DNA of 64,000 bases from Xestospongia muta (lineage: Eukaryota > Porifera > Demospongiae > Haplosclerida > Petrosiidae): assembly GCA_963693285.1 (NCBI GenBank), contig OY848924.1, forward strand, positions 4,667,214 to 4,731,213. Direction: 5' to 3'. A model generated the notes under the pieces. That model did no database searches. It was given only the letters and a program-made list of their open reading frames with translations, and was not told where the DNA came from. The position numbers were made by a program, and so were the translations under genes. Positions 26,691-40,700 of the stretch are shown here, piece by piece. The first letter of the stretch is position 1; the number at the start of each line of letters is the position of its first letter.

Positions 26691-27233
26691 TGTTTAACTA
26701 CATGTTAAACTTACTGTCTGTTAGTTCTGGTTATTAAAGAATTGAACTTTAAGTGGAAGCTGTTCATTGTTAACAATATATAATATTATTCTAAGAAAGA
26801 AATGATCACCAGTACACACTATATCAATTATACTTTGGTTTATGTATACTGTTAAGTGGAGTATCTCCAATTTCTTTTATAGTCTATACAGATAGTGAAC
26901 ACAATAATAATGACATTACTTTATGAAAATCCTTATTTCTTTAAATGATAAACCAGATATTTCAAAGTTGGGTGTCTCTGGTGTTATGTTCAAATTATAC
27001 TTCAGATACCTGTGTTATTGACATAAAACGTCTGCCTAATACCTTAGTATGTGTTAAGGGACTGGTTTTTGTTCCTTAGTTGACTGTTATTCTGATAGTT
27101 CTTGATATCGATTCTCAATTATCTTCAATGAATCTTCATAATGGAACCAGAAAGGCGTGGCCTTTGCTGATTCTCAGGAACTGTTCATCCTGGTACTGGA
27201 GATCTTGACATGTGGTAACAGAACCTTGGACAT

Positions 27234-27429
27234 CTATGTCTGGGTGCTGGAATAGGTTGTATTGTCTCCTGCTTCTGTACGTTGAGGGGGAGGAGTTTCT
27301 TCTGATTTACTATGTGTTCTCTCCCTTAACTGCTTAATAGGAACAAAATAACTTTGAATATTAGGAACATTGAAATATGAAAATGGATATGTAGATGAGA
27401 GATCATTTGATGCCTTATTGTTGAGATAT
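27234..27429 (-). CDS. Unassigned coding-like segment
   Basis: A possible acceptor (TTTTCTAACAG) is followed by 65 open codons on the - strand (such as SNDLSSTYPFSYFNVPNIQ and SEETPPPQRTEAGDN). A second frame stays open a little further left (HPDIDVQGSVTTCQDLQYQ). I do not recognise either. They could be upstream exons of the phospholipase relic or chance frames. Confidence 0.2.
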
Positions 27430-27479
27430 CTGTTAGAAAATATAACATAAAATACTAATAAAATTGACATAATTAATAA

Positions 27480-28732
27480 AAATTGACATCAAATCATTAA
27501 TAGTCAAATCTAGTATTGGTATCTGACTAGTATTATTCATATTTAGAATAATGGGAATATATAGTAATCATTGGTCTTAAAAGATGAGGCCATGTTACGT
27601 TTTTTAACTACAGACTTGAACCTGTGTCAATGTAAAGTGGAGTTGAAAAGTTTGCAATTGTCAGACTAATAATACATGAGTGAGTACGTTAGCTTCTGAA
27701 CGAGAAAACTGTGGTAGTCTCTGCAATAGGAGATCATCAGAGTCATCAGACTCACACTCATAATCATACGTCAACTGACGTCCTTAACATCGCGTGATAG
27801 GCAAGCTCCTAACAATTAACTTAAGGAAACTTGGTGTAACAGAAACCAGTAACTTAGTTGGTAAGTAATACAAAGTACAAGTTAATTAGTAGTACATTAT
27901 CTAGATAATGCGAGTCATAGGTCATATTAGTGTTTGTAGTATTACAGTGTTTACATGTCCACTATATACGCGAGATATGTTACTTGCTATAAACACTGAG
28001 TGGAGGAAGTATGTGCCTTTGCATAACTTTGCATATTTTTGGCTAATTTTGGTATCATGACAGTCTTTTCATCAGTTACAATGATAGTCACTAGTATATT
28101 GATTAGTTCAGTTGAAATAGTATCAATCTCTTGCTCATGGCACCTTTCAAATATTGGACAATAAATTACAAATATTACATTTTGGCAGCTTTATACATAT
28201 TAAGTTAGACTGGTTTGGTTTTGTGGTAACTTAATACTGGGCTTACATTGTATTGATGAAACTATGACCTTGACCTTGGTTAAAATAACGCAATGCTTTT
28301 ATAGTGCTATATATATATATATAAGACATGGTGTTATAGTATAACTGATATATGTATGTTTATACTAACTAGTCTGGTGTTACTGACCCTTCACTAAGAG
28401 AGGAAGGGTCCAGGGACAAGTGCATATAGAAGCTGTTTGATAATCTCCCCTTAAATCAGAATATAACATGCATATGCTAGTTAATAAGATGGTCTGTGCT
28501 TCTATTGGAAAGATCACACAACTACATCCAAAGCATATCATAATAGCCATTTTACTTTTTCCACTCTCTTAACACATGTTCTACCTACATCCACATTCCT
28601 GCTGTATGGGTCCAATATATGTTTGTCCCCAGAGCCTTCCTCTCTTAGCAAAGGGCAAGCAATGCCAGGCTATGTTTTTATCTGAAATGTTCTATTAGAG
28701 ATCAAGTTATAAGTACCAATTCTCTACTGACA
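27480..28732. promoter_or_regulatory. Intergenic region and 5' flank of gene 2
   Basis: No gene is supported here. The 3' part repeats elements of the gene 1 flank: a TA run at 28307-28323 and the shared 19-bp string at 28339-28357. A slightly more CpG-bearing patch at about 27690-27850 contains a short acidic open frame on the - strand (YDYECESDDSDDLLLQRLPQ) without a clear start. It may be the 5' end of the decayed - strand gene but is unproven. Confidence 0.3.
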
Positions 28733-31700
28733 ATGGTCACTGAACATTCAAAGAAAGAGCAGGAAAGAATTGTAAGTTTATTAGTAAATAATACAGTATA
28801 CTACATATGTTAGTGTACAATATAAATACAGAGTAGTGCTTAATATATAGAGATGTGTCAAGAAAAAATGACGTTTGCATTCAATCAATTCCAGTACATT
28901 ACAATCACATAGCTAGTAAAGTTGACTAAGTGAGTATTGTATAGCCAGACAAAATGGGAACTAGCTAAACAGCCAAATTGTTCCTCTTCTTTTTTCCCGT
29001 ACTACTGTGTAAAAAGATTCTTTATAACTCAAATTGTTTGTGATGTAATATTTTCTTACAAGCTATAGCCTTTTAGTTGAGTGATTATTTATCTGAGTAT
29101 CTGTGATAATTATTCAAACTATTAATATTCATTAATTTATAACTCATTATCACATGGTCAATACTATTGGTTATGTAAACAATGGTTGTATCTACTATCA
29201 TTCTATTGACCTGACTCTATGTGTTTCTAGTACATGTACTCATATTAATACTTTGTTTTAATAATTATTTGACACTGAGATACCTACATTAACTCTCGTT
29301 ATTAAATGACTTTCATTGTCCTTAAATTTCAAATATTTAAGAAAATGTATTTGATGATACTCCAACTACTGTTTATGGTACTAGGTTGATAGAATTGCAG
29401 TGACTGGTATTGTTGATAATAATGGTATCTTTAGTATCTACTTCATGTTTTATTTAATGATAGAGTCCCAATGGAAATATGTTATTTTAATACAAAAACA
29501 ATATAGCTTGGTTCCAAGATTTATTGTTTAAAGTCTAATTCTGAACCTTGCTGTAAGTCTTGCAAATTAACTATACTTTTAAGTCTTGTATATAAATAAA
29601 CCAGTAAAGGATAACTTAAGTTTTGACTAGACTTTAAAATAAAACAGATAAGTGGTTACATTAATTAAAGAAAGTTGCTGGTGTGTGTCATTTGCCTTAT
29701 TTTGTGGTTCATCAATCAAGGGATTTCTCAATGTATAGCTAGGTTGCTAAATTTTTGGGAGCATTTCAATGCATTTTTGAGAACCTAAAGTTATTTTTGT
29801 CAGGAAAAGCTTAGCAGAAGACACTTCTGTTAAATAGATAATTTAGTGTACATTTGAGGTTTATGTTGATTATATTGACACACAGAGAAAAAAGAAAGCT
29901 ATTTTTTCAGCTAAAAAAGCCACTGCTACACAGGGAAATATGGTATTCAATATGTGAAAAATCATTTAAGTGTTTTTGTTCATCAAGAAATATCAGTGTT
30001 ATTGATACTCACTTAATAGTGGTAGATACATAATGTAAATAAACTCAAATGAACTCTTTATTATTAATAATAATGTAGTCTTGTATTTGCATTATTATCT
30101 AAATGTCTGTGTTAGCTATATACATAATCCTAATTGCATCTTGTTCTTTTATATAAATAATATCATTTTATGTATTGTCTATTTTACCTGTCCTGCAGTT
30201 TTATTAGTCTCATATAATGCATGTAGTTGTGTATGATTTACTATTTTAATTGTAATGACTTGTTTTCTTATTATATAGGACCATGAACTTTGGACGTCTG
30301 CTGAATCAGGACATTTAGAGAAAGTCAAACAAACTCTTCAGAAAGGGGCAAACTTCAAATATCGTCATAAGGTGCTATCCTATTAATCTACCTTTAACCA
30401 ACTGTTCTAATTTTTGTTTACCAACTTAAGAAATTAATTCATAATTTTTGGATTTAATTTACTATTAATTTTTTAGCCACACCTAAATATCAATTAAAAA
30501 TAAAACTTCAACAGTTATGCATTTTAGTAGTTATTATTCTACTTGTTAAAATTACTAAATTAGTATCCACAATTAATAACATACATGATCTTTACATGTA
30601 GTATTTTTAACTTCTAATTTAATTGTATTAAATCTATAATATTGTGTGATAGTAATGTCTTAATTAATGATATATATCAATGTAAAGCAATAGCTTGTAT
30701 TGTGTATACACAGATATATAATCAGATTTTCATTCATTCATTAAAACATCTTCCTTCATTTTATAGATTCGTGATGGTAAAGGTCGTTTTATAACGCTAG
30801 CAACACCTCATACTATAGCTTACATCAAAGGTCATGACACAATTGTACAACTCTTGGAAAATGCAGGTGCTACTCCTGGTTATGTAAGTGTATACATGTA
30901 TGTAGTTGAGGTCAATATTTGGTATAACTCATATTTAAATGTCTCCTATTTATCGTCCAAATTCTTATACATATGATAATACATTTAATAGGTATTCATT
31001 ATGACCTTTACTGATATAATAGTTTAATGCTTATGTTCTGTTTTTCTCCACTCTACCTTTCTTTTAACAATGGTTTCTATAGCTAGTAACTATTATTAAA
31101 CATTAGTACAACAGTGTTACCGATTGACTTTTATATAATGTTTGCAAAGAAATGTTGAGGGATTAATTGACAGAACTTTTGTATCACAAAGCAGCCATAA
31201 TCAGGTTTATTTTCTGACAGGAGTTGTAGAATTTTAATAATTATCGCTGTAATGATATTAGTTTTGATGTCATATCAGAGTGAACAGTAAGCAATTTGTT
31301 GCCTCACCTTACACCTGGTTAGAAAACAAAATTAAGGCATGTCGATATTAAGATCTGTTTATAGAACAGACGTAGTATTCATATTGATGAAGAACCCTCA
31401 TGCTTTGTTTCTACATTCAGAATAATATGGAGTTATATGTGTGCAATAGAACAAATAGCCTTCTTTAAAGTTTATAGATATTTATAGAATAACTAGTAGA
31501 GTAGTTGCTATATTGTAATTATTGTTATTATTACATTATTTAAAGTCAACACATATTATTAAGAGTCTTAGCATTGAATAGTCCTGCAGAGCTCAGTATC
31601 TGTCTTAGGATGACCTACTGGGAAATAATTGTATATTTGTCATGTTTAGGCATGCAATGAATTGCTTTTTAGAACATGTAACCATAGAAATGTTTACGCA

Positions 31701-34700
31701 TGATTAATTAAACTTATGCAATGATTAGCACCCACTCATCTTAAGATAAAATGTCTTAATAAGTTGATTTTATTATTACATATTTACCAGGCTTTATAGT
31801 TGATCATTGGTTTTTGTATCAATTTGGTTTGTAAGACTTTTTGGAGAAGAAATTGAACTGGACTGATTATATTTCTAAACAATCACTAAATTATCTTTTT
31901 GTCTTTAACTACATACATATCTTAATCCTATGGTAGCAAATCTTCTATCATAAAGGAAATCCTTATCTGCATATTTGTGAATGATAGTGTTAAAGTCTTG
32001 AAATCACTACAGATAAATGTGTGCTTTCATAAGTGAGATAAAGTTATGCAACACTGCATATGGACATCTACTTTATATATGCAGTTAATGATAGAGCTTC
32101 TGGTTCATGAAATCTGGGCCATGTGGCTTTTATGCACCTGAGTCTTCTTAGTATATACTGTTGTACTTATTATGTATGATGTACATTATCAGTATTTACT
32201 TGTTGTGATTTTTTAGGATGAAATTTTATTGGCAGCAACTGCAAGAGGAATTGTAGATATAGTGAAAGAAGCTTTGAAGATGAATGCTAATATCAATGGA
32301 CAAGATCCAGATGTAAGTTATATTAATGATAAGTCAGATATATAAGATTTAATGCTTTGAACATAAAATGTTTTGATTATCATAAAATTTTCAAAAATAT
32401 CCTAAGGAGCTATGTTGTATATGTCATGACATTGTAATATAGGAATGCATATGATGATGAAAACACTAATAAATTGAATAGTTTGTGTGTAGTTACCGTC
32501 AATTGAAAACCAGAGTATGATACTCGAAGCCACAGTACAGTACAAGAATCCACAATGCAATATATAGTTTTACTTCTATGTTAAGTTAACAAGCAAAACC
32601 TCTGCACAAAAAATATAGTAATAAGTAGTGAGTTTTCGGCTTATTATGTCAGTTAGATATCAAATGCCTCCAATATAGCTGTTTCATTGACAGTCAATAT
32701 ATCAAAACTACAGGTCATCCTTAAGTCATGCATTGTTAGCATTATGAACTTACTATTATCTGTTTTATCATATTTAAGCACCATAAAAGTTTTTATTTGC
32801 CTATGAAAATTTATTTAAGTTATGAGTAATGATTAACTTCTTACTAAAATATGGTTAGGATGACCTTAGGTTTTGTTCAGTAATACAATTCCCGAACAAT
32901 GTTGTCATATTGCTGTAATAGACATAATAGATAACGAATTAGACCGAGTCTGTCATCAACAAAGTTACTACTTCATCTATGTACACAATTATTTTAAACT
33001 GTTACTAACTCTGTTGTATGAAGTCAAACAATGCTGTGATATGCTCACTATATTGTTAACTGATTACCAAACTTAGTTATAATATATTACTATAGTATTT
33101 TAAAAATAGTAGAAGTCATATTTTCATTGCATCTTTTGCTATTTAATTATTAGCATCAGTGGACAGCTTTACATTATGCATCAATTAATGGTAACTCTGA
33201 GATAATCCAATTTCTTTTACTATCAAATGCAGATCCCAATATTTATAACAAGGTCAGTAGTATATATTGTGTATAGTTCATATTTCATTTGTTGTCTTTA
33301 CTACGTGTATATATATGTAATACTATATCCTGTCTAAGAGGACAAGATATAAATCAACACCAATGTGATGAAAACAATTAAGTTGACCCTTTTCACACCA
33401 ATTAATTTTCAATAAAGTTTGTGTGTACAGGACAGAGGTAGGTTTCATTTGTTGTGTTGTATCTTTAACTTCATAACTTCATATGATATATAACCAATTG
33501 TTAATTCGACTGGAAAATGTAATCATATTGATAGCAAAAATTATCATTCTTTGAATGTAATAAGGCAAACATTTGGAAAGTAGTTCAATGGGTCATAACC
33601 ATACTTTTTCAACCATTGAACAGTTTTTTCTTGAAACTGTTGTATCCAATCATGTAATATTACATGACATTGTCCTTTATGTGGTACTAATCAATGGCTT
33701 GTGTAGAATGGATCTGGTTAAAGTCACTGGTACATTGACTTTGTATATCAAAAAATTTAACACAAGTGTTTTTATGTGAGATTGGTCACTTCTGTAAAAA
33801 TTTAACATTGTAATTTGTAAACATTAATATGTCCTTACATAAAATAAACCTATCAGTTCTAAGATTGTATTGGACCATGTGTGTACGTATATTCTATATA
33901 TGTTATTATTAATTAATTTAATCTATTATTATTATTAAACAATTTATTTCAATTTTGTAGTCGGGACAGACTCCACTTCACATAGCATACTGGTATGGTC
34001 ATGATAACATTGTTAAGCTCTTGTGTTCCTTTGGAGCTAGAGATATGGACCAAGTTACAAATGTAAGAGATGTATGTAATAATATATTTATTGTATGTGA
34101 TGACTTGGATATAGTGATCTTACATGTTATGATATATTATAAGTATGACCTAATTATTTGTGGGTACATATCAGAGTTATAATACATTATTAATTTTAAC
34201 AGGATGACTTACTTTTGACTTCAGCTGAAAATGGTGATATAGAAAATGTAACTCTAGCACTTGCATTAGGTGCTAATGTTAATGTTAATCATAATCATTA
34301 CTTAAAGGTTAGTACACTGATCAAATAATAATAAATTACTGTTATTTATTAGTGTTTACTTTTTAAAGTAGTTTATTCTATAACAAAGGACGAGCATTAC
34401 GTTATTGAGCACCAACCACACTTGTAGACATTGTTTCATTTAGAAGGCAGTTTAATTATTCTTTTCTTATTTCCAAAAGACTACTCTATCATTTTATTCT
34501 GTTGACATTGTAATACATTGTTAATGAACATGGAATTCTTTCACCTAATCTTTTAATTAATATGATTATTTTGACATTTTGGCAGACATCTTTCTAACTT
34601 TGCACTATTAATATGACCTTTTGCTAAATTTGAGTTTAAAAAATGGCTATTATTTTAGTTTGTAAAGTAGTAGAGTTTTACTTATTGATGTAATTGTGTC

Positions 34701-37700
34701 TTTGGAAAATCATATTCATAGTCAGTGAATGTCAGCCCACAAATGACATGAACATTTCCATTATTAAATTTTGTTGACTCAACTTTTGCAGTCTAGTTAG
34801 TTTGTAGACTAATGTTGCATCTAGTAATCCTAAAAGAATCCTGGTAATTTACGGTAGTGCCACAAGATGTGTAAATCTGGTGCAAAATCAATGTTATCTG
34901 GGTATTACGAAGAGCTATGGTTATAAAGTTGTGTTATTATTAATAACCCTGATAATCACATTCTAAATGTAATGTATGACTCATTTTTTGTTTCAGACCA
35001 GGTATTACAATTGTTATACTAACACTTGTATTAATATAATACTGTAATCCCAATTGTTATCACTAAACTTTTATAAAATACTAAAGACATCTGTAGCAGT
35101 TATAGTTATTGATTTTTTCACCAGTACATTATACATGCTAGGCTGTTATAAGATAACTTTGGACAGTGTTTGTATGCAATATCAAAGTCTGTTTTTGTAC
35201 TTTATTGTATAGATATATTGTGAGTTTTGAATTTGGTGAACAAAATGTAACTGCATGTAACAACTGCCAAGCACTTAGCAAGCAATGAATTGTATTTACT
35301 TTTTCCATCAGCAATACAACCTAAGCATGACTACTTCAAGACCAATCATTAATCAATTTTACCAGAGAGAGAGAATGTTTCTTCCAAATGTAGCCTCTTT
35401 AACCCTTAATATTAACACTTGTCTATTATATTGTGATACCTATTTCAAATTTCCTGTTTTTGGTGATAGGGAAGACAACTCTACTATCAATACAACCAAA
35501 AGCATCCTATGACAATTCTTACAATTTTAACCTTGTTTAATTTAACTATATAGCCCATTTTATCAGTCCCTTTAATCATAGTGATGTATTATTCCTTTTT
35601 TATAAATTTTTATGCCGTTAGAATCAACAAAAAATATTTGTATATTTCCTCTAGTGCCAGCAAACGGCTCTACATTTAGCTTTAAAGAAAGGTCACTGTG
35701 ATATTGCACACCTACTGTTGAACTCAAATGCGGATCCCAATATTTGTGACATGGTTAGTATATATTTTTTATGTAGTTTATTACATGATACTAGATTTAA
35801 ATCAGTATTTAATAGATATAGAATATTATAGCAATCTCTACATTGACTTGTTATTCCAATTTTTGTTAGCAAATGACTAACAAATTAGAAATATAGTCAG
35901 TGACAGCTTTCAGTAGGTGTGGTCTGTTATAAAAATAATGCATATACTTTAAACTTCTCGGTATTCACAGAGGTACCACTATTATGGTGTACAATTTGTG
36001 TCAAAATAATCTGACAATTGTAGGAGTAGTTTTGTCAACATTATACTATGCTTTTATAAAGTTAATTCCAAAATCAAAATCCTAAACATTATGTATAGAA
36101 AGAACAAACTATAGTAAGTGACTCCCATTTGAATTTTGTGACAGTTAGGTGCCATACACTGGATATGTAAATCAAGTACATAGTTGAAGTTATTGGGATG
36201 TTAATAAGAGATGTAATTAAACACAATGTGGCTATTAATAATGCTAGTGCAAATAATGCAAGTACAAAGTACTGTTCATTCCTTGTTCAGATTATGTCTT
36301 ATACTAATACTTGTATTAATATAATACTGTAGTCCCAGCTGGATATATTTAAGTATTGAAAGTGGTGAATGAAAGTTAACTGAATGTAACAACTACCAAT
36401 GTACTTAGCAACTGAGAAAATTTCATGTACTCTTCTTATCAGCAATTCATCCTGAACTTGACTACTCAAAGACCAAGTCTTTAAATATAACCTGAAGAGC
36501 AAAAATCTAGCCTCTTATAAATATAACCTCTCCAGTTTTCAATGAAAGGGAAAACAACTCCAATACCAATAGAACCAAAAGTATCTTAAAACAACTTTTA
36601 CAATTTAAACTTTTATTTTTAATATTTGGTCCATTTTATCATAGGCAGGTATTGTAATTTCTTAGGAATTTTAATGATATCATAATTAACAGCAAATACT
36701 TGTGTACTTTTTCCAGTTTCAGCAAACAGCTCTACATCTAGCCTCAGAAGAAGGTTACTGTGATATTGTACAGCTACTGTTAAAATCCAATGCTGATCCC
36801 AATATTTGTGATGAAGTTAGTGCATATTTTTGTATAGATTACTACATGTTACTATATTTAAATCAGTATTTAATAGTTATAGAATGTTATGGGTGTGGCT
36901 ATTAGAATTTCTATGTTGACTTGTTTGAATCTATGTTAATAAAGGATGAACAAACATAGTGTCGAGTATCTGTAGGTGTGGTCTGGTATAATAATTGTAC
37001 ACGTGTTGGAAAGTATCTTGGTGTTCATAAAGGTACCACTAGTATGGTGTGCCATTTGTGTCAAACTGTTCTGATGACTATAGGAGCTGTATCATCATCA
37101 TTGTATTATATGTTTATACTGTTACTCCTAAACACTTGAGCCTAAAAAGGAAAGCCAGTAGTGATTCACTCTTGTTTTAACTTTAAGACAGGAGCACACC
37201 TATATAAAATAAATAGCAAATAAATTTCTTTAGATAAATAAGTATATCTGTGGTAGTTATAGTTATTATTTTCTACTAACACATTTTACATTATTGATAG
37301 TTATAAGATGATTTTTTACTGTGTTTGTAATCAACATCAATGTCTATTTTTGTAGTTTATTGTATAGAAATATGTGACTATTGAAAGTTATGAATGAAAT
37401 AAACTGCATGTAATAACTACCAATGCACTTAGCAACCAACAAATTTAATTTACTCTTCCCTTCAGTAATTGAGCTTGAGCAAGACTACTCATAGACCAAG
37501 TGTTAACCAACTTAAACTGAAGAAAGAAAATATTTCTTATAAATGTAGCCTCTCGAACCCTTAATAACAAGAATATTCTATTATTCTATAATAACTACTA
37601 CAAATCTTTATTTTTCAATGATGGAAAAACAACTGCAATACCAATACCACCAAAAGTATTTTAGGACAATTTATATGATTTTATTCATGCTTAATTTTTT

Positions 37701-40700
37701 AATTTGATCCATTTTATAATAAGTATATTTACAATTTTCTGTAAATTTTATCCTATTGTAATCAACAATAAATATCTACATAATTCATCTAGGGTGAGCA
37801 AACTGCTCTACACCTAGCCTCAAAACGAGGCTACTATGATATCGTACAGCTACTGTTAAACTCCAATGCTGATCCCAATACTTCTGATATGGTCAGTGTA
37901 TACTGTTTGTAGAGATTACTACATGTTACTAGATTTAAATCAGTATTTAATAGATATAGAATGTTATGGGTGTGGCTATTAGGAATTTCTATGTCAATGT
38001 GAATATTTTGTTAGTAGACAATTTATAAGCATACTCAGTATCAGATATTAGAAGGGTAGGCTGTTATAATAGTAGTACATATCATTGAAAGCACCTTGAG
38101 GTAGCATTTGTATGGTGTGCCATTTGTGTCAAAATTTTCTGATGATTATATGAGTTATATCATTTTAATGTTTAGAGACAGGGGCATGCCTAAATAAAAA
38201 TTAATAAATAATCTGTAGTAGTTATAGTTATTTTTTAATAGCACATTATACGTGCTAGATAGATATAAGATTGTTTTGGGCTGTGCTTGTATGCAACATT
38301 AATGCTTATTTTTGTACTTTATCGTATAGAATATAATTATGTAATTATTGAAAGTAGTGAACGAAATTTAACTGCATCTAACAACTGCCAATGCACTTAG
38401 CAATCACTGAATTGTATTTACTCTTCCCATAAGCAATTTAGCTTCAACATGACTATTCAAAGACCAAGTGTTAAGCAATTTAAACTGAAGAGAGAAAATG
38501 CTTCTTACAAATGTAGCCTCTTCAATCTTTAATAATAAATAAATACTTCAAATTTCTATTTTTAATGATAAGAAAACAACTACAATACTAATAATACCAT
38601 AAGTATCCTAGGATAATTTTTACAATGTTAATCTTATTTAGTTTGAAAATGTAGTTTATTTTATCATGTATAATATGTATTAATTTTTCTTCTATAAATT
38701 TTTATGCTATTATAATCAGGAATAAATATTTGTGTATGTCCTCTAGTATCAGCAAACAGCTCTACATCTAGCCTCGAAAGGAGGTCGTTTTGAAATTGTA
38801 CAGTTATTGTTAAAGTCTAATGCAGATCCCAATATTTGTGATGTGGTCAGTATATTTTGTTTGCAAAGATTACTACATGTTGCTAGATTTAAATCAGTAT
38901 TTAATAAATATAGAATGTTATGGGTGTGGCTATTAGGAATTTCTATGTCTATTAGTTTTAAATTTTTTTGCTAGTACAAGATTAATAAACATAGTCAATC
39001 TCTGGTGTCAGTAGTTTCGGCCTGTTGTAATAGTAATACGTATATCAAAAGCATTTTCTAATTTACATAGGTACCAATAGTATGGTATGCCATTTCTATA
39101 AACTGTTCTGATGATTGTAGGAGTTGTCAACATTATACTATACGTTTATACTGTTACCAAACCCATCCCAAAATGTAAACCATAAAAATTTGGTCCTAGG
39201 AAGAACAGCCAATAGTAAATACTCCTGTTTAATTTTGAGACAGTTACACAACAAAATAAAAAATAATAAATATAATTTTATAAATTAATAGATATATCTG
39301 AGGTTATTTATAGTTATTGTTTTTTCACTAGCACCCTTTACTTTCTTGACAGTTGTAAGACATTTTGGATTGTGTTTATATTACAATGTTAATTTTTGTT
39401 TTAGTTCTTTATTGTATAGATGATATATTGTGAGTATTGAAAGTGGTGAATGAATTTACTGCATGTAACAACTACCAATATATTTTGCAACCAATGAATT
39501 TAATTTACTCTTTCCATTAGCAATTCTGCCTAAGCATATGCAAGGACTACATTTAAGCAATTAACCTGAAGAGAGAAAATGCTTCTTAAATATGTAGCCT
39601 CTTGAACCCTTATTAAGACTTTTCTATTATTCTATGATAAGTATTTTAAATCTTCAGTTTTTAATGATAGGGAAAAGAAATGCAATACCAATAGAACGTA
39701 AAGACTTTTAGGACGAACTTCGCAATTTTAATCTCTTTTAATTTGAATATTAGCTTCTTTGTGTCATAGGTATGTAAAATAATTTTCTATAAATTTTAAT
39801 GCTATTATAATCAACAATAAATACTTGTATACTTCCTCTAGTATCAACAAACAGCTCTACATCTAGCCTCAGAACAAAGTCACTTTGATATTGTACAGCC
39901 ACTGTTAAACTCAAATGCAGATCCCAATATTTGTGATGAGGTCAGTTTATATTGCTTATAGAAATTACTATGTATTACTAGATTAAATCAGTATTTAATA
40001 GATATAGAATGTTATGGGAGTGGCTATTAGAAATTTCTACATCAATGTTTTGGTTGTTTAAATAATTGTTAAGAAATGGTTAATAAACATAGTCATTGTC
40101 GGGTATCAGTAAGTGTGGCCTGCTATAATAATAGCACATATAGTGAAAACGTCTTTGTATTCTCAGACATACCAATAGTATGGTATCCCATTTGTGTCAA
40201 AGTGTGTTGTAATGTCAGTTTCATATGACACTTCTATACTGTTACCAGACCACTACTCAAAACTTAAATTCTAAACACTTGAGCCTAGGAAGAACAGTCA
40301 GTTATAAGCCGTTCCTTTTTTAATTTTTAAAAAGGGGCACAACTAAAAAAATAAATTATGAAGAAAATTTATAAAATAAAAATAAAAAATAATAAATATA
40401 TATATATAATTATAGTTTTTTTCACTAACACATTTTACATTCTTGACAGCTATAAGATAATTTTGGACTGTGTTTGTATGCAACATTAGTGCCTGTTTTT
40501 GCACTTTACTGTATAGATATATTGAAAGTAGTAAATAAAATATAACTGCATGTAACGACTACCAATACAGTTAGCAATCATTGAATTATATTTACTCTTT
40601 GCATAAGCATGACTACTCAACGACCAAGTGTTAGGAATTTAACCTGAAAGAAGAAAAGGTTTCTTACAAATATAGCCTGTATTATGTAAACCTATTTATC

